From contig CAIMFT010000003.1 of NCBI GenBank assembly GCA_903840385.1, forward strand, positions 1-43,035: DNA of 43,035 nucleotides, written 5' to 3'. This stretch comes from an uncultured Holophagaceae bacterium (GTDB taxonomy: Bacteria > Acidobacteriota > Holophagae > Holophagales > Holophagaceae). This document shows positions 1 through 6,187 of this stretch, piece by piece. Position 1 is the first letter of the stretch. Every line of letters starts with the position of its first letter. The notes beneath the pieces are model-generated. The model saw only the letters and a list, made by a program, of their open reading frames with translations. It was not told the origin of the DNA and did no database searches. Made by a program: the position numbers and the translations under genes.

Positions 1-44
1 AGCTTGCTCATGGGAGACCTTTCATAAAAAGTGCAAAAGGATTT

Positions 45-117
45 ACCGCCAAGACGCCAAGGACGCCAAGAAAAGCAGTTGCTCTTGCACTTCTTGGCGC
101 CTTGGCGTCTTGGCGGT
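45..117. repeat. Long imperfect inverted repeat just past argH
   Basis: The left arm (45-72) and right arm (91-117) are reverse complements except for one extra base in the left arm, separated by an 18-nt loop. The arm itself is built from a tandem AAGACGCCAAGG-like unit (CGCCAAG repeated). It starts 7 nt beyond the argH stop codon, so the argH transcript could fold it into a very long hairpin. There is no clean T-run for a classic terminator. Very similar CGCCAAGACGCCAAGG elements are, as I recall, scattered between genes in several GC-rich genomes, so it may be a dispersed palindromic element rather than an argH-specific signal. Confidence 0.8.
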
Positions 118-123
118 GATCAT

Positions 124-1482
124 TCATCGGTTTGTCCACAGCGCCTCCTCGGCCTGGGAGTGGGCGTCAGCTCGGGCCTGGATCCAGGTGCGGGCAGCGG
201 CGAGCTCGGTGGTGAGCTCATCCAGGGCCAGGTTGCCGGCGCCGCCCAGGTGGGTGGCGGTGAGGGCGCTGCGGTCCGGGGCGAAGGTGCCGTCCTGGAT
301 CTGCCGGGCCACCTCGCGGTAGGCCTCGCGGAAGGGCTTGCCCTCCTGCACCAGCACGTAGGCCTGGTGGGCGGCGTAGAGCTCGTCCGTGGCGGCAGCG
401 GCAGCTGTCCCGGCCTGCACCTCCAGGGCCGGCAGCAGGGGGGTCAGCACGGCAAAGAGCTCCTCGGCGCTGCGCAGGGCGGTCATCAGGGGCCGCTTCA
501 GCAGCTGCAGGTCCCGGTGGTAGCTGGAGGGCAGGCCCGCGGCAATCTGCTCCACCAGGCCGGCGGCGCCGCGCAGCTCGCGGCAGCGGCCCCGGGCCAG
601 CTCCACCACGTCCGGGTTCTTCTTCTGGGGCATGATGCTCGAACCTGTGGTGAAGGCGTCCGGCAGCTTGAGGAAGCTGAACTCCTCCATGCTGTAGAGC
701 GAGACATCCCACAGGAACTTCTCGAGCACCCCGGCGGCGGAGGCGGCCCACTGCAGCAGGGCGACCTCGTGGCGGCCCCGGCTGTTCTGCACATCGATGG
801 GGCTGCGCTGGACCTTGGAGAAGCCCAGCAGGCGGGCGGTGAGGGCCCGGTCGATGGGCAGGGGCACACCGAAGCCCGCCGCCGAGCCCAGGGGGCAACG
901 GTCCAGGCGGCCATAGACCCCCTGCAGGGCCTCGAGCTCTTCCAGCAGGCCCTCGGCAAAGGCCGTGGCCCAGAGGCCGAAGGTGCTGGGCATGGCCCGC
1001 CGCAGGTGGGTGTAGCCGGGCAGGGCCGTGTCCTGGTGGGCCTTGGCGAAAGCCAGGAAGGCCTCGGCCAGGTCCGCCAGGCGCAGGCCCAGGCGCACCA
1101 GGACGTCCCGCTGGTAGAGGCGCAGGGCGGTGATGACCTGATCGTTGCGGGAGCGACCCAGGTGGATGCGCGCACCGGCAGCACCGAGGTGCTGGGTGAG
1201 GTCCGCCTCGATGGCCGTGTGGCAGTCCTCCAGGTGGGCCGGGATGGGGAAGGCGCCCTGCCGGGCCAGGGCGGCGATCTCGCGCAGGCGGCCCACCAGG
1301 GCCGTGGCATCCGCGGTGGGGATGAGGCCAGCGGCGGCCAGCATCCGGGCGTGGGCGGCACTGCCCAGGGCGTCCCAGGCCAGCAGGCTCAGGTCCGTGT
1401 CCGGGTCCTCGCCCACGGTGAAGCGGTGGATGGCCGCATCCAGCGGTGCTCCCTTGGCCCAGAGGGTCTCGTCAGGCTTCAT
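124..1482 (-). CDS. argH: Argininosuccinate lyase
   Basis: Cleaves argininosuccinate to arginine and fumarate, the last step of arginine synthesis, in the cytoplasm. The 452-residue length is normal for the family. The fumarase/aspartase-superfamily signature SSIMPQKKNP sits at residues 281-290 in the mobile catalytic loop; GRSRNDQV is at 109-116 and PGYTHL at 155-160, with His159 the expected active-site histidine. The usual YTHLQRAQP reads YTHLRRAMP here, a mild variation. The ATG start overlaps the end of the upstream deacylase gene by 11 bp, so the two are translationally coupled as the last genes of the argD-argF'-argB-argE-argH operon. The identification is secure from motifs and context. 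Confidence 0.97.
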   Translation of the reverse strand: MKPDETLWAKGAPLDAAIHRFTVGEDPDTDLSLLAWDALGSAAHARMLAAAGLIPTADATALVGRLREIAALARQGAFPIPAHLEDCHTAIEADLTQHLGAAGARIHLGRSRNDQVITALRLYQRDVLVRLGLRLADLAEAFLAFAKAHQDTALPGYTHLRRAMPSTFGLWATAFAEGLLEELEALQGVYGRLDRCPLGSAAGFGVPLPIDRALTARLLGFSKVQRSPIDVQNSRGRHEVALLQWAASAAGVLEKFLWDVSLYSMEEFSFLKLPDAFTTGSSIMPQKKNPDVVELARGRCRELRGAAGLVEQIAAGLPSSYHRDLQLLKRPLMTALRSAEELFAVLTPLLPALEVQAGTAAAAATDELYAAHQAYVLVQEGKPFREAYREVARQIQDGTFAPDRSALTATHLGGAGNLALDELTTELAAARTWIQARADAHSQAEEALWTNR

Positions 1483-2539
1483 CGCGCACCTTCAGTTGGA
1501 AGAAGTCCTCGGTCAGCCTGGCATAGAACGCGGCGCCCGCTTCCAGTTCCGCGAGGGTGATGTGCTCGTTGGGGCGGTGGCTGCGGAAGGTGTCACCGGG
1601 GCCGACCTTCACGGTGGGGATGTTGCCCAGGAAGGCCCAGTCCGAGGTGGTGCCAGAGCCCACAGGCCCGGCCTTGCCTGCGGCCTGGAGGGCGGCCCGC
1701 ACGATGGGCTCGGAGGCGGCCGTGGCCTTGGGCAGGTAGCGCTTGGAGTGGATGGCCACCTGGCTCTCCAGGCGGCCCTGGAAGTCCTGGGCCAGGGCGT
1801 CGTGGTCCTGGTCGGGGCCCGTGCGGAGGTCGATGAAGAACTCGCAGGCGTCGGGCACCTGGTTGCGCCAGAGGCCGCCCTGGATCTGGGTGACCTGGGC
1901 CTTCTGGGAGCCCAGCAGCTGATGAGGGGGGAACTCCATGGCGGCAATGCGCCCGATGTCCCGGGCCGCCTTGTGGATGGCGTTCTCGGCGCCCAGCATC
2001 TGGGCATTGGCCACGTGGCCGCTCTGGCCCCGGGCGGTGCACTTGAGGACGAGCAGGCCTCGCTGGGCAGCGCAGACCCGCAGGCCCGTGGGCTCGCCCA
2101 CGGCGGCGCCGTCAAAGTGGCCCAGCTCACCCAGGACCGTGGCGATGCCGTTGCCCCCGGTCTCTTCCTCGGCGGTGAGGGCCACCACGACTTCGCCCGT
2201 GAGGGGGCGCTTCGCCAGTTCGAAGGCGGCGAGCAGGATGGCGGCCACGGAGGCCTTGGCATCGTTGGCGCCCAGGCCCTGAAGGCGGGTGCCGTTCCAG
2301 ACGGGCGTGAAGGGGTCCCCGTCCCAGCCGGCACAGGGGGGCACCGTATCCAGGTGGGAATTCAGGAGGAGCCGGGCGCCGCCGGGGCGGCCGAAGCTGA
2401 ACCAGATGTTGTGATCCTGCCGGTGCACCTGAAAGCCGCGGGCTGTGATCAGCTCCTGGCACAGGTCGGCGATGGCGCCTTCGCCCCCGGACACGCTGGG
2501 GGTGCCCACCAGGAGGGTGATGAGCTCGCCGGGGTTCAT
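1472..2539 (-). CDS. argE: M20-family N-acetylcitrulline/N-acetylornithine deacetylase
   Basis: A 355-residue zinc-dependent M20 amidohydrolase. Visible metal-site elements are SHLDT (His62, Asp64), GANDAK with Asp93, TAEEETGG with the general base at Glu125 and a ligand at Glu126, GEPT with Glu149, and RSHRPNEH near the C-terminus for the last histidine. GHVA with His175 corresponds to the dimer-domain histidine. It removes the N-acyl group from an arginine precursor. Because the neighbouring transcarbamylase is the N-acylornithine type, the likely substrate is N-acetyl- (or N-succinyl-) citrulline rather than acetylornithine. Succinyl-diaminopimelate desuccinylase is the main alternative, but the position between argB and argH argues for arginine. 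Its start overlaps the argB stop as ATGA. Confidence 0.85.
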   Translation of the reverse strand: MNPGELITLLVGTPSVSGGEGAIADLCQELITARGFQVHRQDHNIWFSFGRPGGARLLLNSHLDTVPPCAGWDGDPFTPVWNGTRLQGLGANDAKASVAAILLAAFELAKRPLTGEVVVALTAEEETGGNGIATVLGELGHFDGAAVGEPTGLRVCAAQRGLLVLKCTARGQSGHVANAQMLGAENAIHKAARDIGRIAAMEFPPHQLLGSQKAQVTQIQGGLWRNQVPDACEFFIDLRTGPDQDHDALAQDFQGRLESQVAIHSKRYLPKATAASEPIVRAALQAAGKAGPVGSGTTSDWAFLGNIPTVKVGPGDTFRSHRPNEHITLAELEAGAAFYARLTEDFFQLKVRDEA

Positions 2540-3447
2540 CCGACCACCGCCGGGGTGGGGATGATCATGGTGCCGCTGCCTTCGTTGGTGAAGACCTCCG
2601 CCAGCAGGGCGTCCGGAGCCAGGCCGCTGACCAGGTGGGCGCTGGAGACACCGGCGCGGAGGGCCTGCTTCACGGCTGTGAGCTTGGGCCGCATGCCCCC
2701 GCTGACCACGCCGCTGGCTTCGAGCCCGGCCAGCTCATCGAGGGTGGCGTGGGGGATCAGGGACGAGCTCTTGTTGATGTCCTGCAGCAGGCCGGGGACG
2801 GCCAGCAGGAAGAAGATCTTTTCGGCGCCCAGGGCCGAGGCCAGGCTGGCGGCGATGGTGTCGGCGTTGGTGTTGTAGATGGCGCCGTCGGTGCCGCCGG
2901 AGAGGGGCGCCACCACGGGGACGAAGCCGCCTTCCAGCAGGTGGGTCAGGACCCGGGGATCCACAGAGTCGATGTCACCCACCAGGCCGAAGTCCACCAA
3001 CTGGGGCTCGGTGGCGCCGTCGGGCACCACGGAGACTGGGAGGCGCTTGTGGGCCTTGATCAGGCCCGCATCCACGCCGGAGAGGCCCACGGCGGGCACG
3101 CCCGCAGCCTGCAGCTCAGCGAGGAGGTCCATGTGCACCTGGCCCGCAAAGACCATCTTGGCGGCGTCTAGCACCTCGGGCGTCGTGACCCGCCGTCCGG
3201 CCACCTTCTTGATGGGGATCTGCATGGCCTTGCAGGCGGCATCCAGCTCCGGGCCGCCCCCGTGCACCAGCACCACGCGGATGGAGAAGCTCCAGAGCAG
3301 GGCGAGCTGCTCACACAGGCTCTTGCGCAGCTTGGGGTCGGCGATGATCTCGCCCCCGACCTTCACCACGAAGGTCTTGCCCCGCCACAGGCGGACGTAC
3401 TGGGAGGCCTGCTTGAGGGCGGCGTAGGGATTCGGGGACAGCGGCAT
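2536..3447 (-). CDS. argB: N-acetylglutamate kinase
   Basis: An amino-acid-kinase fold protein of 303 residues that phosphorylates the gamma-carboxylate of N-acylglutamate, the second step of the pathway. Phosphate-binding Lys29 lies in VVKVGGE; HGGGP is at 62-66, GRRVTT at 84-89, NTNADT at 192-197 and GGMRPK at 250-255, with a C-terminal GSGTMI. The N-terminal extension ending in YVRLWRGKTFVVK matches the helix that precedes the kinase core in hexameric, arginine-inhibited enzymes, so feedback control by arginine is likely (inference). Given the transcarbamylase next door, a succinylated substrate cannot be excluded. A 33-bp gap separates it from argF'; its stop overlaps the next start by 4 bp. 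Confidence 0.92.
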   Translation of the reverse strand: MPLSPNPYAALKQASQYVRLWRGKTFVVKVGGEIIADPKLRKSLCEQLALLWSFSIRVVLVHGGGPELDAACKAMQIPIKKVAGRRVTTPEVLDAAKMVFAGQVHMDLLAELQAAGVPAVGLSGVDAGLIKAHKRLPVSVVPDGATEPQLVDFGLVGDIDSVDPRVLTHLLEGGFVPVVAPLSGGTDGAIYNTNADTIAASLASALGAEKIFFLLAVPGLLQDINKSSSLIPHATLDELAGLEASGVVSGGMRPKLTAVKQALRAGVSSAHLVSGLAPDALLAEVFTNEGSGTMIIPTPAVVG

Positions 3448-3480
3448 GGGATTCTCGCGGGTGGAAAGCGGGGCTTGGAC

Positions 3481-4473
3481 TCAGGACTGGTTCAGCAGGC
3501 TGGCAATGGTGGCGCGCTGCACGTGGAAGCGGTTCTCGGCCTCGTCCACCACGCGGCTCCAGGGGCCGTCGAGGACGCTGTCGTGCACCTCCAGGTTGCG
3601 GCGCACTGGCAGGCAGTGGGTGAAGATGGCCTCCTTCGACGCCTTCTGCATGTGGGCGGCGGTGGGCATCCAGGCGGACAGGTCCGTCATGGGAGCGGCC
3701 TCCAGACCGGAGCTGGTGGAGGGGCCCCAGGCCTTGGCATAGACGGCGGCGCTGCCTTCGAGGGCGGCGTCCTGGTCGTGGGTGTAGGTGATCTTCCCGC
3801 CGGTGGCCGCGGCGTAGGCCTCGGCCTCGGCCCGCACCTCGGCAGACAGCTCGTAGCCCTTGGGGTGGGCGACGCGGATCTCGGCGCCGCAGGCAGCGGC
3901 GGTGAGCAGGAAGGAGTTGGGCACGGCCTTGGGCAGGGGCTTCATGTGGGGCGCCCAGGTGAGGGTCACGGGCACCTTGGTCGAGCCGTGGGCCTCCTGG
4001 ATGGTGAGCATGTCGGCCAGGCCCTGGTGGGGGTGCTCCCGGGCGCTCTCCATGCTCAGCACGGGCACGGTGGAGAAGCGGCGGAAGGCGCTGATGACAG
4101 GATCGATCTCATCGGTGGCATCGCCCTCGCCACCGCTGAAGGTGCGCACCGCCAGCAGGTCGGCGTAGCGGCCCAGGACAGGCACGCCCTCGCGCACATG
4201 CTCGGCGCGGTCGGCGTTCATGATGGCGCCATCCCGGTCTTCCAGTTTCCAGGTGCCAGCGCCCACTTCCAGCACGATGGCGTGGCCACCGTGACGCAGC
4301 ATGGCGGCCTCAAAGCTGGCACGGGTGCGCAGGCTGGGGTTGAAGAAGATCATGCCGAGGATGCGGTCCGCGAAGATCGCACCGGGGCGGGTCTTCTTCC
4401 ACTCGGCGGCCACGGCCAGGATCTGCTTGACCCCTGCGGGGCCCAGGTCGGAGATGCGGGTGAAGTGCTTCAT
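3481..4473 (-). CDS. argF': N-acylornithine carbamoyltransferase (AOTC/SOTC type)
   Basis: Transfers the carbamoyl group to an N-acylated ornithine, giving N-acylcitrulline. It has 330 residues. The carbamoyl-phosphate motif is SLRTR (47-51), with HPHQ at 147-150 and HCLP at 286-289. LTWAPHMKPLPKAVPNSF (171-188) and RRNLEVHD (291-298) resemble, from memory, the Xanthomonas N-acetylornithine and Bacteroides N-succinylornithine enzymes, not true OTC with its DPxxVTTD-type loops. The residue that separates those two classes (Glu92 in Xanthomonas, Pro90 in Bacteroides) aligns with Ala90 here (DRAEH), so the acyl group is undetermined. The position of the carboxylated Lys302 of Xanthomonas is Glu295. 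Its ATG overlaps the argD stop by 4 bp. Confidence 0.93.
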   Translation of the reverse strand: MKHFTRISDLGPAGVKQILAVAAEWKKTRPGAIFADRILGMIFFNPSLRTRASFEAAMLRHGGHAIVLEVGAGTWKLEDRDGAIMNADRAEHVREGVPVLGRYADLLAVRTFSGGEGDATDEIDPVISAFRRFSTVPVLSMESAREHPHQGLADMLTIQEAHGSTKVPVTLTWAPHMKPLPKAVPNSFLLTAAACGAEIRVAHPKGYELSAEVRAEAEAYAAATGGKITYTHDQDAALEGSAAVYAKAWGPSTSSGLEAAPMTDLSAWMPTAAHMQKASKEAIFTHCLPVRRNLEVHDSVLDGPWSRVVDEAENRFHVQRATIASLLNQS

Positions 4474-5618
4474 GGTTGCTCCGGCACAAAGGACTGGATG
4501 GCGGTGATGAGGGCGCTGAGGGCTTCGTCGCTCAGGTTGAGGGGGGGCATGAGGCGCAGGACGGTGGCATCGCCGGAGCCGCCCACCAGGATATGGCAGG
4601 CCAGCAGGTGCTTCTTGAGGGCGGCGGCGTGGGCGCTGCGCAGACCCAGCAGCAGGCCTTCGCCCAGGACCTCGCTGACCACGGAACCCACGAGCTCCTG
4701 CCGCAGGCGGGCGGCGGCCTTGGCGGCGTTGGCCATCATGCCCTCGCCGGTGATGGCGTCCACAGTGGCGATGAGGGCCGCACAGGCCAGGGGGCCGCCT
4801 CCAAAGGTGCTGCCCAGGTCACCGCCCTTGAGCTTGGCAGCCACGGTAGCGGTCATCAGCAGCGCCCCCATGGGCACGCCGGAGGCCAGGCCCTTGGCGC
4901 TGGTCATGAAGTCGGGCCGAACGCCATAGAACTGCGCAGCAAAGGGCACGCCCAGGCGGCCCATGCCGGTCTGGATCTCGTCGAAGATGAGCAGGGTGCC
5001 GGTGGCGTCGCACTTGGCGCGCAGGGCCTCGAACCAGGGCCGGGTGGCGGTCTTGATGCCGGCCATGCTCTGGATGGGCTCCAGGATGACGCCGGCGATG
5101 GCCGAGAAGTCGGCGGCAGCAAGTGCGTCCAGATCACCGAAGGGCAGCCGCAGGGTGGGCACCAGGTGGTCGGCATAGGGTTGGGTGATCTTGGGGTCGT
5201 CCGTGACGGAGAGGGCCAGCAGCGTCCGGCCGTGCCAGCCACCGTCAAAGGCCGCGAGGCGCTTGCGGCCGGTGAGCAGGAGGGCCAGTTTCAGGGCATT
5301 CTCATTGGCCTCGGCACCGCTGTTGCAGAAGAAGACCGAGTCCATGCCAGAGAAGGCGGTGATGCGCTCGGCGGCCAGATCCCGCACGGGCAGGGCGGCG
5401 GCGGCCGAGTAGAAGAGCAGGCTGGCGGCCTGGTCCGCCACGGCCTTCACCACCGCCGGGTGGCTGTGGCCCGTGGCGCAGACGCAGTGCCCGCCATAGA
5501 AGTCCCACCAGGCGCCGCCCGCATCGTCGAAGACCCGGTCGCCCTCGCCCTTCACCAGGGGAAAGGGATAGGGGGCGTAGGTGGGCAGCAGGGCGGGAAT
5601 GGGGGTGGTGGCAGTCAT
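4470..5618 (-). CDS. argD: Acetylornithine aminotransferase
   Basis: A PLP-dependent class III aminotransferase that converts N-acylglutamate semialdehyde to N-acylornithine. From the chosen ATG it has 382 residues: SGAEANE at 100-106, FDEIQTGMGR at 212-221 with the pyridine-N aspartate Asp213, and the Schiff-base lysine Lys242 in TSAKGL. I chose the ATG at 5618 because AGGA lies 7 nt upstream; an ATG at 5645 and a TTG at 5651 in the same frame would add 9 or 11 residues but lack a good ribosome-binding site. It is the first gene of the arginine operon and diverges from argR. A promoter lies at 5664-5693. Confidence 0.93.
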   Translation of the reverse strand: MTATTPIPALLPTYAPYPFPLVKGEGDRVFDDAGGAWWDFYGGHCVCATGHSHPAVVKAVADQAASLLFYSAAAALPVRDLAAERITAFSGMDSVFFCNSGAEANENALKLALLLTGRKRLAAFDGGWHGRTLLALSVTDDPKITQPYADHLVPTLRLPFGDLDALAAADFSAIAGVILEPIQSMAGIKTATRPWFEALRAKCDATGTLLIFDEIQTGMGRLGVPFAAQFYGVRPDFMTSAKGLASGVPMGALLMTATVAAKLKGGDLGSTFGGGPLACAALIATVDAITGEGMMANAAKAAARLRQELVGSVVSEVLGEGLLLGLRSAHAAALKKHLLACHILVGGSGDATVLRLMPPLNLSDEALSALITAIQSFVPEQP

Positions 5619-5660
5619 GCGGACATCCTGTGCAGGGGCGTGCATAAGCAAAGGGCAGAA

Positions 5661-5693
5661 CGCATATTATGCGCTCGTGGCAACGGGATTCAA
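5661..5693 (-). promoter_or_regulatory. argD operon promoter with palindrome on the -10
   Basis: Reading leftward, a -35 TTGAAT (5688-5693) is followed after 16 or 18 nt by CATAAT (5666-5671) or TAATAT (5664-5669). A perfect palindrome, CGCATA-T-TATGCG on the plus strand (5661-5673), covers the -10. Transcription would begin near 5657, leaving about 39 nt before the argD ATG. The palindrome resembles the arms of the argR operator (ATGCAT) but has a 3-nt rather than a 4-nt centre, so ArgR binding is likely but not certain. Confidence 0.6.
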
Positions 5694-5734
5694 GCAAAAA
5701 TCCTGTGACGAATGTGGGTTTATTTGCATTTCCC

Positions 5735-5767
5735 TTGAGAAATTATGCATTTTTATGCATAATTTCT
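5735..5767 (+). promoter_or_regulatory. argR promoter with ArgR-type operator in its spacer
   Basis: A -35 TTGAGA (5735-5740), a 17-nt spacer and a -10 CATAAT (5758-5763) form a near-consensus sigma-70 promoter. A perfect inverted repeat with 13-bp arms (5738-5750 and 5755-5767) and a TTTT centre covers the spacer and -10. Its core, TGCAT-TTTT-ATGCA, fits the ARG-box pattern TGnAT-wwww-ATnCA. This is the expected layout for argR autorepression. The -10 ends 6 nt before the argR ATG, so the message probably begins at or next to the start codon. Confidence 0.72.
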
Positions 5768-5769
5768 GC

Positions 5770-6174
5770 ATGGACCTGGATGCCCTCATTCTCCAACTGC
5801 TGGACCGCACCCCCATCGCGGACCAGGGGGAGCTCCTGGCCAGCTTGGCTGCCCAGGGCCATGACCTCACCCAGTCCACCCTCTCCCGGCGCCTGAAGCG
5901 ACTGGGGGTGCAGAAGCTCCAGGGTCGCTACCGCCGGATGGAGGCCCCCGCCGGCGCCCTGCCGGAGGTCACCCTGGCGGTCGCTCCGCCCAACCTGCTG
6001 GTGCTGCGCACGGCCCCAGGCTTCGCCCAGGCCCTGGCCCTCAGCCTGGACGCCCACCCCGTGGCGGGCCTGCTGGGCACCCTGGCCGGCGACGACACCG
6101 TCTTCGTGGCCGTGTTGCCCGAGCGCCTGGCCGACGTCGAGGCCCACCTCCGGCGGGTGCTGGCGGCGCACTGA
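5770..6174 (+). CDS. argR: Arginine repressor ArgR
   Basis: A 134-residue arginine-responsive regulator. The N-terminal winged helix includes TQSTLSRRLKRLGVQKL as recognition region. The C-terminal oligomerisation domain has the arginine-binding GTLAGDDTVFVAV stretch (ArgR families usually read GTIAGDDT). The ATG at 5770 is preferred because it yields a standard N-terminus; an in-frame ATG at 5755 lies inside the operator. No Shine-Dalgarno sequence precedes either ATG, in line with a leaderless message. It is divergent from the arg operon, which it presumably represses when arginine is plentiful. It converges on the next gene with 13 bp between stops. Confidence 0.93.
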   Translation: MDLDALILQLLDRTPIADQGELLASLAAQGHDLTQSTLSRRLKRLGVQKLQGRYRRMEAPAGALPEVTLAVAPPNLLVLRTAPGFAQALALSLDAHPVAGLLGTLAGDDTVFVAVLPERLADVEAHLRRVLAAH

Positions 6175-6187
6175 CGCACGGCTGCTG

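Noticed and set aside
31..1560. Plus-strand open frame over argH
   Set aside because: A GC-rich antisense artefact; argH on the minus strand has full family motifs.
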